Positions 1 through 7,767 of a DNA stretch of 64,000 nucleotides are shown here, one piece after another. The translations under genes were made by a program, and so were the position numbers. This DNA comes from Chloracidobacterium sp. Lineage in GTDB: Bacteria > Acidobacteriota > Blastocatellia > Pyrinomonadales > Pyrinomonadaceae. Position 1 is the stretch's first letter, and each line of letters opens with the position of its first letter. The notes under the pieces were generated by a model that saw only the letters and a list, made by a program, of their open reading frames with translations, was not told where the DNA came from and did no database searches. The DNA is taken from assembly GCA_016716305.1 (NCBI GenBank), contig JADJWP010000002.1, positions 1,362,501-1,426,500 of the forward strand. Direction: 5' to 3'.

Positions 1-1153
1 TCTTGCCTTGATGTTCGAGAACGTGGCGATAGACCACGGTGATGATCGCAACTATCGGTATCGCTATGAATACGCCCGGAATTCCAGCGACCTGTTCGCC
101 CGCGATCACCGAAAGAATTATAAGTACCGGCGGTAAATGAATGCCGCCGCGGACGATCCGCGGATACGATACATAATCGTGAAAGATCCGGAATACGATC
201 AGAAATATGGCGATCCAGACCGCACGCCGCGGGTCGTCACCCAACGCAGCGGTCGTAGTCGCGATGAGCCCGATCGTAAGGGGGCCGAGCAAAGGTACGA
301 ATTCGAACACGCCCGCCAGAATACCCAACAAAAGCGCGTACTTGAGGCCAAGCGCGTAAAACCCGATGGTGCAGACCGTGCCAACGAGAAGGCATGAGAT
401 CAGCTGTGCGCGCGTATAGGCAGCGAGGGTCGAATTGACCTCTTCCAGGACCGATTCGGCTCGCATCCGCCATCGGCCGGCGGGAAACATCCTTAAGATC
501 CCAAGTCTGATCGCATTCACGTCCTTCAGGAAAAAGAACGAAAGTATCGGAATGATCACAAGCCAAGGCAAATAGTAGATCAGGCTGATCAGAAAATTCC
601 CAAAGCCGGAGGTGATGCGTTCCCCCGCGACAACAACTTGATCGTTGATCCTTGTTTGAACCTCCTCAGGGATCCTCAGCCGGTCAAACCGGCGGTTCAT
701 ATCGTTTAACGACTGGCGTATCGCGGCGGCATAGCCCGGCAGGCTTGCACCAAATTCCCTTCCCTGTTCGGTAACGCGCGGGGCGAGATATGCGATACCA
801 ACTCCCAACACCGTAAAGACGACAAGGTACGCTATGAAAATAGCGAGCGAACGCGGCATGAAGCGTTCGAGTTTTCGGTGCTTGAACGGACTGCGGATGA
901 GCTGGACAAGCGGCGTCAGTAAATAGGCGAAGAAGATCGCGAGCACCAATAAGAAGAAAAGGTAAGTAAGCGAACTGATCACCGAGGCCACAAACCCGCC
1001 GACGAAGATCAATATCAGAGATATGACAACGATCCTAAAAACGGCACGCGCCGAGAACGAAGCCGGATCAAGAATCACCCGTTGTCCATCGTTCGCTCGC
1101 GGCTCTTCAATTGCACCGGCGTTTTCTAATGTCTCGATCGTGTTATCGGCCAC
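1..1153 (-). CDS. AI-2E family transporter (PerM/YdiK-type permease), 3' end cut by window
   Basis: Polytopic inner-membrane protein of the AI-2E transporter family, whose members move small molecules or act as ion antiporters. About 384 codons are visible, and the reading frame runs off the left edge. Translation shows a soluble N-terminus (ADNTIETLEN), paired hydrophobic helices near residues 35-80, a long amphipathic middle segment, and the family-typical C-terminal helices with the GVFEFVPLLGPL and FIAIPIVAII stretches. I chose the GTG at 1153 because AGGAATAAGG precedes it closely. It starts 9 bp after the lipoprotein gene, so it is the third gene of a minus-strand operon. The substrate cannot be told from sequence. 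Confidence 0.85.
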   Translation of the reverse strand, partial: MADNTIETLENAGAIEEPRANDGQRVILDPASFSARAVFRIVVISLILIFVGGFVASVISSLTYLFFLLVLAIFFAYLLTPLVQLIRSPFKHRKLERFMPRSLAIFIAYLVVFTVLGVGIAYLAPRVTEQGREFGASLPGYAAAIRQSLNDMNRRFDRLRIPEEVQTRINDQVVVAGERITSGFGNFLISLIYYLPWLVIIPILSFFFLKDVNAIRLGILRMFPAGRWRMRAESVLEEVNSTLAAYTRAQLISCLLVGTVCTIGFYALGLKYALLLGILAGVFEFVPLLGPLTIGLIATTTAALGDDPRRAVWIAIFLIVFRIFHDYVSYPRIVRGGIHLPPVLIILSVIAGEQVAGIPGVFIAIPIVAIITVVYRHVLEHQGK

Positions 1154-1161
1154 CTTATTCC

Positions 1162-1653
1162 TCAGTCCTTCGAGTTCGTGTTCGAGTTTGCATTCGCGTT
1201 CGCATTCGCAGCCAATTTCTGCAACTCGCTTTCCGGTTTTGAAAGATCTTCAAATGCGAATCGTTCAGCGAGCTTTGCGATAATTTCCGGAGGAAATCGG
1301 AAATTCGAGCCGAGAATGATGGCCCGTTCTCCGTCCGAGACCTTTCGCCGGTTAGTTTCGACCGGTGTGTTTGCTATCACGAACGAACGATCTTCGGCTG
1401 TCATCGCAGCTCCGTCCTTGCGGCGAAAGACGTAAATGAAATTGAAATCCGCGGTCCGCATCGCCTCGATATCGGTCTCGTATGCAGAGCGGACAGGCTG
1501 CTGCGAAACAGACTCCGGCGTTTCGGCCGCCGAGTTCATTATCCGCGGGTTCGGCCCGCATGCAATTGACGCCATTGAGACCGCGCTCATGGCAGCAATG
1601 ATCGGCAAAGCCGATGATCTCGCAAAAGAACGAATATTTCCGCTCAACCTCAT
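1162..1653 (-). CDS. Putative lipoprotein with Asn/Ala-rich tail
   Basis: Unrecognised exported protein of 163 residues. The N-terminus has Arg residues, then a hydrophobic stretch ending in SIACG, which fits a lipoprotein signal with the modified Cys near residue 32. The mature part has a mixed alpha/beta look, including an FNFIYVFRRKDG segment. The C-terminus is a low-complexity run of alternating Asn and Ala, encoded by near-hexamer DNA repeats. The start ATG overlaps the stop of the upstream glycosyltransferase gene by 4 bp (ATGA), so the two are translationally coupled. A role beside the GT-C enzyme in the envelope is likely, but its function is unknown. Confidence 0.7.
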   Translation of the reverse strand: MRLSGNIRSFARSSALPIIAAMSAVSMASIACGPNPRIMNSAAETPESVSQQPVRSAYETDIEAMRTADFNFIYVFRRKDGAAMTAEDRSFVIANTPVETNRRKVSDGERAIILGSNFRFPPEIIAKLAERFAFEDLSKPESELQKLAANANANANSNTNSKD

Positions 1654-3500
1654 GGCGTTTCCTCTGTATCTTCCGCCGCGTTCGTATTTTGAGCGGTGTT
1701 TGCGTTGGTCTTCCGCTCTTCTTCATCCAGCAGTTTCTTTTCTTCGTCCGTTTCGGGCTCATCTGCCGAGTCGGCAGGTGCGTCCCCTTTCTGCTTCCGA
1801 ATACGGAGAATCCTTGATTCATCGTCTTCGTAGATCATTTCCGCCCATCCGCTGTCGAGCAATTTGGCGACCATATCTTCATTCTCTTTCGCATCTGTAA
1901 AGACGTAATTGGCGCCAAACTTGTCGCGTATCTGCGGGCCTGCTTCATCTACTTTGCCTGAGGTGATCTCGGTCAAAAGTTTGTACAGATCAGGATTTTG
2001 CGAAAACAAATAGTTGGGGTCAAGGCCATACACGTAGCTGTGTTTCTGATTGAAGAAGAACAGCTTCGGAAAATCGTCCCAATTGGCGTTGAATATCCGC
2101 TCGCCGGCAGGAATGTTCTCTTTTCCTTCGCTGTCGACTCCGGTAGCGAAACTCATCGCGCGTTCATATCGGTCGTTCGCATCATTGCCGGCGATCGTGG
2201 AGATGAGCCCGCCATATTCGATCCCCAACCTCTGAAGCCCGACCATATTGACCATAAAGATGATGAAGAGCACAATGCCGAGCGTCCACGCTCCGGCCGC
2301 TTTGATGTTTTCGATGCGTTGATCGCGGATCGGCGGCTGGGCGTCGAGATACGGCTCGATATCGCGTTTGAAGTCAGCCGGGAGTTGGACGGCGTCGCGG
2401 AGCGAGAAGGCCTGCCAGCTAAATGCCGCAAAAAGTACGGCGAACGGCGGGAAGTACTCAGCGAACCGTTTCGAACGAAACTGAGCAGCAAGCAAAATTG
2501 TGACGAACATCAGAAAGAACGTTGCCTTTTCAGGGAGCTTTCCTTTCTTCGGCATGAAAAGAATGTAGCCGACAAGCATCGCCGCCATCGCGATCGGGAA
2601 GTTTGTCAACAACTCCATTCCGGTATAGGGATACCATTCGCCGCCCACCGCGACCGCAAAATCAGAGCCGATCTTGATCTTGGTGTAGGCGTGTTCCCAA
2701 AACAGAAGCAGGTTGTTCGGAAAATAAGGATTGATAAGATTCCCCAGGATCATTCCCCCGGTCGTATAAGCGAGCGGCCTCCATTCAAAACGGTGTTCGT
2801 TCCAGGCAATGATGATCACCCAAATAAGTGCCGCGATCCAAAGCAGGGGAAAAAGGCTGTAGGTCCAGACGAACGCGAACATCAGGGGCAACAGCCATAT
2901 ATATTTCCGTTCGAAAAGGAGATAGATGCCCGCGATCGTCATTATGATCGTCAGTGGCGGAGCCTTCGCCATGTTCATCCGGTAATAGAACATATTGGCA
3001 CACGTCAGCAATGCACCAAGCCAGATCAGCGGATAGTCGACCTTATAGATATGAAGGAACCAATAGACCGAGAAGATCGCACATGTTGCGAATACGACGG
3101 TCGCCACCTTTGCCGCCATCACCGGTTCGAGAAACCACAGAAACGGGATCTGCATCAGGTGAAAGAGGAAATGATGGTCGTTGTAATGCTGTGGATTTAG
3201 AACCGTGAGCGGAAGCCACTCGAAAGTAGGAAGCCATCTGCCGCTGGACAGGCTTTCCCAGAGCAGCTGGCTCCAACGGATGTGATAGTAGCCGTCCCAA
3301 TCGCCGCAGCATATCGCTGACGTACGAAACTGTAGAAAGCTCATCACCATCGCGATCGCGACCAAACCAAATATCAAATAGACCGTTCGGGTCGCTTCTT
3401 CGCTTTCAAGATAATCGCGCCAGCCGGTCCGGACCGCTTCGGGCAAGGTACGCTCGGCCGGCACGCCGGCAAAGTTATCGTTTGGGTTCTGTTCTTCCAT
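1650..3500 (-). CDS. Multi-pass membrane glycosyltransferase, GT-C fold, STT3/PglB-like
   Basis: Inner-membrane protein of about 616 residues with a dozen or so hydrophobic helices and a soluble C-terminal domain. The first periplasmic loop carries GDWDGYYHIRW, resembling the DxD-type catalytic motif of STT3/PglB/AglB oligosaccharyltransferases. A following NDHHFLFH resembles the second acidic/His loop motif. By family these enzymes transfer lipid-linked sugars to proteins or other acceptors on the outer face of the inner membrane; the acceptor here is unknown. I chose ATG at 3500 (MEEQNPNDNF); a GTG at 3563 would add 21 residues. The C-terminal tail is rich in Asn, Thr and Glu. It heads an operon with the lipoprotein and AI-2E genes. 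The GT-C fold is fairly sure, the STT3 subtype less so. Confidence 0.65.
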   Translation of the reverse strand: MEEQNPNDNFAGVPAERTLPEAVRTGWRDYLESEEATRTVYLIFGLVAIAMVMSFLQFRTSAICCGDWDGYYHIRWSQLLWESLSSGRWLPTFEWLPLTVLNPQHYNDHHFLFHLMQIPFLWFLEPVMAAKVATVVFATCAIFSVYWFLHIYKVDYPLIWLGALLTCANMFYYRMNMAKAPPLTIIMTIAGIYLLFERKYIWLLPLMFAFVWTYSLFPLLWIAALIWVIIIAWNEHRFEWRPLAYTTGGMILGNLINPYFPNNLLLFWEHAYTKIKIGSDFAVAVGGEWYPYTGMELLTNFPIAMAAMLVGYILFMPKKGKLPEKATFFLMFVTILLAAQFRSKRFAEYFPPFAVLFAAFSWQAFSLRDAVQLPADFKRDIEPYLDAQPPIRDQRIENIKAAGAWTLGIVLFIIFMVNMVGLQRLGIEYGGLISTIAGNDANDRYERAMSFATGVDSEGKENIPAGERIFNANWDDFPKLFFFNQKHSYVYGLDPNYLFSQNPDLYKLLTEITSGKVDEAGPQIRDKFGANYVFTDAKENEDMVAKLLDSGWAEMIYEDDESRILRIRKQKGDAPADSADEPETDEEKKLLDEEERKTNANTAQNTNAAEDTEETP

Positions 3501-3626
3501 TTGCAAAAGAAAGCCGTGCAGCAGGCCCCGGGCCCGCAGAATATTAAACAGAAACGTTATCACGAAAGGACGGGCAAATTCTATCGGGTCCGAGCGAACT
3601 GTTCATTGCCGCAAAAGAGAAAAAGC

Positions 3627-3655
3627 TTAACAGATCGCTCAATTCCCGTTATTAT
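3627..3655 (+). promoter_or_regulatory. Promoter placing the transcript start at the ATG of the TonB-C gene
   Basis: TTAACA (3627-3632), a 17-bp spacer, and TATTAT (3650-3655) match sigma-70 -35 and -10 boxes. The start codon at 3663 lies 7 bases after the -10 hexamer, so transcription would begin at or beside the A of ATG. No Shine-Dalgarno sequence precedes the ATG, which fits a leaderless mRNA. Confidence 0.55.
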
Positions 3656-3662
3656 TAGCAGA

Positions 3663-4625
3663 ATGAAGCGGCACCTTGCACCCACAAGCCTTGTCGTAGG
3701 CTTTTGTATGTTGGCTGTTGCGGCGTTTGTCCCGGAGTTATACGGACAGGAAAAGACCGACGAAGCCGTCTGGCATCGCTACTCGACCTCGGCCGGTGAC
3801 CTCACTTTTGCCTTTCCCGGAACAGACATTTTAGTTGACCAGGACGGCCCAACCACGTGGGTGCTTTACGTGAAGGGCGGACTGTCACTTTCGGTCCGTG
3901 CGGATCGGACAAAAGGGGCAAAGAAAAGGTTCATGGAAATTGCTGAATTTCCCTCGTCGAAAGAGTACAAGGGATTCACTCTCGATGATTTCTACGGCCT
4001 GTGGAAACGTGACACCGATGCGACAAAGGGCACTGACTCCGCATCTTTTCAACTTGCATCAAAGAACGGTTTGTATCGCATAACTGCCCGGTCTAGAGAC
4101 GGTCGGAATGCAAACCTGGAGCGGTTTTTGGGAAGCATTCGGTTGGGCGGAAAGCAACTTGTAAATGCTGAGATATCCAAAGAGGCTGAGGACGTCTCGG
4201 TAACGCTGATCGAGGGCCTACCGACAAGTGAGGAGGTTGCGGAAGCGTTGAAGCGTTCGACGCCGAAGGGACTCAAATATACCCTTTCAGGCGCCACGAA
4301 AGACGGTAATGAACCTGAAAAGGACATCGAGATTACGGAGGAAGATTCCCCGAAATACTCAAGTAGTTTAATCATACTCCGTATGCCTCGGCCTGGATTC
4401 GTTGACGCTTACCGGGCGGAAGGGTTTTCCGGAGCCGTAAAGTTTCGCGCCACGTTTCGTGCCGATGGAACCGTTGGGCCGGTTGAACTGCTACAGTCGG
4501 TCAACAAAGCACTCAATGAACGGGCATTTAACGCTTTGAAGGGAATAAAGTTTATCCCGGCCAAAATTGACGGAAAGCCCGTGGACGTTGTCCGGACCAT
4601 CGAATACGGCTTCTCGGTGTATTGA
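3663..4625 (+). CDS. Secreted protein with C-terminal TonB domain
   Basis: Exported protein of 320 residues. A signal peptide covers about residues 1-29 (MKRHLAPTSL ... ELYGQ). The middle region is unrecognised. The last ~85 residues (GFVDAYRAEGFSGAVKFRATFRADG..., NERAFNALKGIKFIPAKIDGKPV) match the TonB C-terminal fold that normally contacts TonB-dependent receptors. Unlike true TonB it lacks an N-terminal membrane anchor with a Pro-rich linker, so it is probably a periplasmic TonB-C-like protein rather than the energy transducer. The in-frame TTG further upstream would place 54 unlikely residues before the signal peptide. The start agrees with the leaderless promoter just upstream. Confidence 0.65.
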   Translation: MKRHLAPTSLVVGFCMLAVAAFVPELYGQEKTDEAVWHRYSTSAGDLTFAFPGTDILVDQDGPTTWVLYVKGGLSLSVRADRTKGAKKRFMEIAEFPSSKEYKGFTLDDFYGLWKRDTDATKGTDSASFQLASKNGLYRITARSRDGRNANLERFLGSIRLGGKQLVNAEISKEAEDVSVTLIEGLPTSEEVAEALKRSTPKGLKYTLSGATKDGNEPEKDIEITEEDSPKYSSSLIILRMPRPGFVDAYRAEGFSGAVKFRATFRADGTVGPVELLQSVNKALNERAFNALKGIKFIPAKIDGKPVDVVRTIEYGFSVY

Positions 4626-4732
4626 GGCTGGCCACTTTCCTTCCCACCGGTTGTTTTGCCAGCCTGCAGCTCAAACCTTTGCATCTTCGTTGCGCTGAAT
4701 ATCACCCACTTTGCTACAATCTAGGTTTCGCA

Positions 4733-5380
4733 ATGTACCCGAAAGGAAACCTGCAAATTCCGGCGCCGCACGGGCAGCTTGAGGCGATCTTGAAAGAGCC
4801 CGTGGGGGAGCGGCGAGGCGTCGGCGTCGTTTGCCATCCGCATCCGCTGGGCGGCGGGACGATGCACAACAAGGTTGTCTTTAGGGCTTCGGCCGGCCTT
4901 GTCGATGCGGGGCTTGCTACGCTCCGGTTCAATTTTCGTGGTGTTGGGTCATCGACCGGTGTGCATTCTGAGATACCTGGCGGACTCGAGGACGTACGGG
5001 CGGCTGTCGATTATGCAGCATCGCGATTTCCGGGCGAGGACGTGACGCTCGCCGGTTTTTCGTTTGGTTCGCGAACGGGAATGGAGGTCGGAATGGCCGA
5101 TGACCGTGTCAAAAGGCTGATCAGTATCGGCACGCCGGTCGACAAGTACGACGATTATGAATTTCTAATCAGGCTGCGAAAGCCTATCCTTTTCGTTCAC
5201 GGTGACAGCGACGAATTTGGTTCTGTCGCGAATCTCAAGGAATTGGTCGACCGCGTCGCAGAAAACACAGATTGCGAGTTGGTTTTGTTCCACAGCTGCG
5301 GCCACTTTTTCGACGAGCACCTGAACGAATTACGTGACACGGTTCGCGAATGGACCGAAAAAAAGATCGCGCAAGCCTGA
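4733..5380 (+). CDS. Alpha/beta hydrolase, dienelactone-hydrolase-like
   Basis: Cytoplasmic serine hydrolase of 215 residues. The N-terminal CHPHPLGGGTMHNKVV block is typical of this alpha/beta hydrolase group. The nucleophile elbow is GFSFG. The acid is probably in HGDSDEF, and the catalytic His in HSCGHFFDEH near the C-terminus. The physiological ester or thioester substrate is unknown. I chose ATG at 4733; the longer frame from 4622 would add an unsupported 37 residues overlapping the previous gene. A TACAAT hexamer at 4715-4720 sits 12 bases before the ATG, giving at most a very short leader. Confidence 0.8.
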   Translation: MYPKGNLQIPAPHGQLEAILKEPVGERRGVGVVCHPHPLGGGTMHNKVVFRASAGLVDAGLATLRFNFRGVGSSTGVHSEIPGGLEDVRAAVDYAASRFPGEDVTLAGFSFGSRTGMEVGMADDRVKRLISIGTPVDKYDDYEFLIRLRKPILFVHGDSDEFGSVANLKELVDRVAENTDCELVLFHSCGHFFDEHLNELRDTVREWTEKKIAQA

Positions 5381-5400
5381 ACGCCGCACCGCTCAGGCCA

Positions 5401-5406
5401 TATAAT
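5401..5406 (+). promoter_or_regulatory. -10 hexamer (TATAAT) for the thioesterase-truA pair
   Basis: A perfect TATAAT lies 21 bases before the ATG at 5428. No convincing -35 box is seen at the expected distance. It separates the thioesterase/truA pair from the upstream hydrolase gene, which ends at 5380. Confidence 0.4.
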
Positions 5407-5427
5407 GTCCTTTATCACCCAAATATC

Positions 5428-5829
5428 ATGAACGAACAGATACACTCGACCGCCGAAGAGCGCAACGCAGCGATCCGGCTGACTATGATGCCGCGCGACA
5501 CGAATGCACACGGTACGGTTTTCGGAGGCATAATTTTAAGCTATATAGACGTAGCCGGCGGCGTCGAAGCGGTCAGGCATACGAGACACGACCGTTTTGT
5601 CACGGTGGCGATGAAAGAAGTGATCTTTCACGAACCGGTCTTCATGGGCGACCTGGTGAGCTTTTATGCCGAGACACTAAAGGTCGGTAATACGTCGATA
5701 ACGATCCACGTTGTCGTCGAGGCCGAACGATTCGGCAGCCAGGGTCAAAAGGTGATGGTCACTGAGGCCGAGGTTATCTACGTCGCGATCAATCAGTTTC
5801 GCGAAAAGGTATTGATCGGGAACAAGTAA
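5428..5829 (+). CDS. Acyl-CoA thioesterase, hotdog fold, YciA-like
   Basis: A 133-residue single hotdog-domain protein expected to hydrolyse acyl-CoA thioesters. Diagnostic features are the N-terminal RLTMMPRDTNAHGTVFGGIILSYID stretch, with the NAHGTVFGG motif that builds the active-site turn and catalytic Asp region, followed by the FVTVAMKEVIFHEPVFMGD beta strand. Length and motif order match YciA/acyl-CoA hydrolase family members. Start ATG at 5428 begins MNEQIHSTAEERN; the earlier in-frame start would overlap the hydrolase gene. Its stop TAA overlaps the truA start (TAATG), so it is coupled to truA. Confidence 0.85.
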   Translation: MNEQIHSTAEERNAAIRLTMMPRDTNAHGTVFGGIILSYIDVAGGVEAVRHTRHDRFVTVAMKEVIFHEPVFMGDLVSFYAETLKVGNTSITIHVVVEAERFGSQGQKVMVTEAEVIYVAINQFREKVLIGNK

Positions 5830-6575
5830 TGCCGACCTGGAAACTCGAGATCGAATACGAGGGAACCCGCTATCGCGGCTGGCAGATGCAGCATAATGCC
5901 CGGACTATCCAGGGCGAACTTCAGGACGCAGCCCGCCAGCTTTTTGCATCAAAGTTCGAGCTTTTCGGCGCCGGACGAACCGACGCGGGCGTGCACGCCC
6001 TTCACCAGATCGCTCATCTGAAGGTCCCGGAGCTCAAAGTGAACATCACCCCTCGGCAGATCCAACACGGTTTCAATGATGTGCTACCGCACGACATCAA
6101 CATCCTCAAGGTCACAAATGCGCCCGATGGCTTTCACGCCCGGCACGATGCCGTTTATCGACAATATCTCTACAAAATATCCCGACGGCGTAATGCCTTT
6201 GCGAAGAGCCTTGTCTGGTGGGTAAAGGATGATCTCGACGCAAAAGCCATGGCCGAGGCGGCACGACTCTTGATCGGCAGGCAAGATTTTCGTTCATTCT
6301 GCGAATCCGAAGACGGAAAACGGCAGAATACATCGATCGATGTACAGCTCGCGGCTATTTCGATCGAGGATGACATCATCTGTTTTCGCATCGGAGCGTC
6401 GCATTTCTTGTGGAAGATGGTCAGACGGATCGTCGGCATGCTGGTCGAGGTCGGCCGCGGCGATCTGACATTCGACGCATTTGACAGACTCTTGAAATTC
6501 GAATCGAACGTACCGGCCAAATTTACGGCGCCGCCGTCGGGCCTTTACCTTGAAAAGGTCGAGTACGCACGATAG
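5829..6575 (+). CDS. truA: tRNA pseudouridine(38-40) synthase TruA
   Basis: Converts uridine to pseudouridine at positions 38-40 in the tRNA anticodon arm. At 248 residues it has normal family length. The catalytic Asp is D52 in the hallmark GAGRTDAGVHA motif, and FHARHDAVYRQYLYKI follows as expected. The C-terminal RPSGLYLEKVEY-type motif is present as APPSGLYLEKVEY. The ATG overlaps the upstream thioesterase stop by one base. Confidence 0.95.
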   Translation: MPTWKLEIEYEGTRYRGWQMQHNARTIQGELQDAARQLFASKFELFGAGRTDAGVHALHQIAHLKVPELKVNITPRQIQHGFNDVLPHDINILKVTNAPDGFHARHDAVYRQYLYKISRRRNAFAKSLVWWVKDDLDAKAMAEAARLLIGRQDFRSFCESEDGKRQNTSIDVQLAAISIEDDIICFRIGASHFLWKMVRRIVGMLVEVGRGDLTFDAFDRLLKFESNVPAKFTAPPSGLYLEKVEYAR

Positions 6576-6653
6576 AGGTTTGCGTTCGCTAAACGGTTAT
6601 GCGAAATTCGACGAATAAGCGGAAATAAGATCTTATTTAGGGGAGAATAATTT

Positions 6654-6986
6654 ATGCCAACTATAACGGCTGAAACAGCCACCGGTCAGGTGGCGATCGT
6701 GGGTGAGGCCGGCAAGAAACTCGTACTTTGCCTTGAGGACAGCGGGGTCGACATCCTGCACCGCTGCGGTGGCAACGCCAGATGCACCACGTGCCGGGTC
6801 GAGATCTTGTCGGGCGATCCGGGCCCGATCGGCGAGGCCGAGATGGCTGTACTTGCGACCAAGACAGACATCGGCGACCATACGCGGCTCTCTTGCCAGA
6901 TACGGGTAGCCGATGATCTTCACGTTAAGGTGGTCAGGCAGGCCAGCGTGGACGGGATCGACGCCGGGCCGCGGCCGGTTGATTGA
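6654..6986 (+). CDS. 2Fe-2S ferredoxin
   Basis: Small cytoplasmic electron carrier of 110 residues. Cluster ligands are C38, C44, C47 (C-x5-C-x2-C in HRCGGNARCTTC) and C81 (LSCQI), the spacing of plant/adrenodoxin-type [2Fe-2S] ferredoxins. The acidic stretch EAEMAVLATKTDIGDHTRLSCQ also fits the family. A clear Shine-Dalgarno AGGGGAG precedes ATG 6654 by about 10 bases. It sits just before the superoxide dismutase gene but has its own leader. Its redox partner is unknown. Confidence 0.88.
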   Translation: MPTITAETATGQVAIVGEAGKKLVLCLEDSGVDILHRCGGNARCTTCRVEILSGDPGPIGEAEMAVLATKTDIGDHTRLSCQIRVADDLHVKVVRQASVDGIDAGPRPVD

Positions 6987-7010
6987 ATCGCGGTGCTAAA
7001 CGCAATCTGC

Positions 7011-7016
7011 TATAAT
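7011..7016 (+). promoter_or_regulatory. -10 hexamer (TATAAT) upstream of the superoxide dismutase gene
   Basis: Perfect TATAAT 34 bases before the ATG, leaving room for a leader that contains the AAAGGAG ribosome site at about 7036-7042. No strong -35 box was seen, so activator dependence is possible. Confidence 0.45.
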
Positions 7017-7050
7017 CGTGATTCAGCCATAATTCAAAGGAGATACAACA

Positions 7051-7677
7051 ATGGGTTTGAATACTGTTTATAAAGCAAAGACCTTTGACCTCAGCGACCT
7101 GACCGGCATTTCGAACGAAACGCTGGCCATGCATTTCAAGCTTTACGAAGGCTATGTGACCAACACTAATGTGCTCAATGAAAAGATCGCCGAACTGATC
7201 GGCGGCGGAGAACTTGACGCTACCAAAACAGCTGCGTTCTCTGAGATGCGCCGCCGTTATGGCTTCGAGTACAACGGCATGGTGCTCCACGAATATTACT
7301 TTGAGAATATGGTGAAGCAGGGCACGGGTGATCCGGCTAAGGATTCGGCCTTCGCAAAGGCGGCTGCGGAGAGCTTTGGCAGCTACGATATCTGGAAGGC
7401 CGATTTCATGGCCACGGGCAAAATGCGAGGCGTGGGCTGGGCCGCAACTTATCAGGATCCGTCAAATGGTGCGCTCTCGAACCACTGGATCAATCTGCAT
7501 GAGACCGGCAACGTCGCAGGCTACAAGCCGATCCTGATCATGGACGTTTGGGAACACGCGTTCATCAAAGATTATGCTCCGGCTGATCGGCCAAAGTACA
7601 TCGAAGCGTTCTTTGCGAACATAAATTGGGAGACCGTCAACTCGCGTCTTTCGGCGGCCGGCGGCGCGAGTGCGTAA
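7051..7677 (+). CDS. Superoxide dismutase, Fe/Mn family
   Basis: Dismutates superoxide to oxygen and peroxide. At 208 residues it matches Fe/Mn SOD length. Metal ligands are recognisable as H28 (AMHFKLYEGYV), H80 (VLHEYYF), D165 and H169 (DVWEHAF). The N-terminal half is shorter and diverges from E. coli SodA/SodB, and the HEYYF segment is unusual, so the metal preference cannot be assigned. No signal peptide is present, so the protein is cytoplasmic. A good ribosome site (AAAGGAG) precedes ATG 7051. Confidence 0.9.
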   Translation: MGLNTVYKAKTFDLSDLTGISNETLAMHFKLYEGYVTNTNVLNEKIAELIGGGELDATKTAAFSEMRRRYGFEYNGMVLHEYYFENMVKQGTGDPAKDSAFAKAAAESFGSYDIWKADFMATGKMRGVGWAATYQDPSNGALSNHWINLHETGNVAGYKPILIMDVWEHAFIKDYAPADRPKYIEAFFANINWETVNSRLSAAGGASA

Positions 7678-7701
7678 AAGCCGGGCTCAGGTGATAGAAT
7701 C

Positions 7702-7758
7702 ACAGGATAGGAAGACAGTCGGGAGGCACGAGGCAATCCCGGCTCCGGCCTGTCCTGT
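7702..7758 (+). promoter_or_regulatory. Two-tier stem-loop immediately upstream of lipA
   Basis: The outer stem pairs 7702-7711 with 7749-7758 over 10 bp, including one G-U pair. After a small internal loop, an inner stem pairs 7717-7724 with 7737-7744 over 8 bp, around a 12-base loop. TGTTTTGTATTT follows, and then the lipA ATG at 7768 with no Shine-Dalgarno sequence. A TAGAAT (about 7694-7699) lies just before the stem, so the structure could form the very 5' end of the lipA mRNA. Alternatively it ends the SOD transcript. It was read by eye, not folded. Confidence 0.5.
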
Positions 7759-7767
7759 TTTGTATTT

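Noticed and set aside
1176..1218. Short tandem repeats that might be a satellite or CRISPR-like array
   Set aside because: They are near-hexamers coding for the Asn/Ala tail of the lipoprotein; no spacers, and the reading frame explains them.
1998..3200. 400-residue plus-strand open frame
   Set aside because: Antisense to the well-supported glycosyltransferase; low-complexity basic composition (many Arg, His, Asp) typical of shadow frames, no motif.
7702..7758. Small SRP RNA (4.5S) gene before lipA
   Set aside because: The structure has no GGTCAGG...GGAAGCAGCC-type domain IV sequence and is shorter than the usual RNA.
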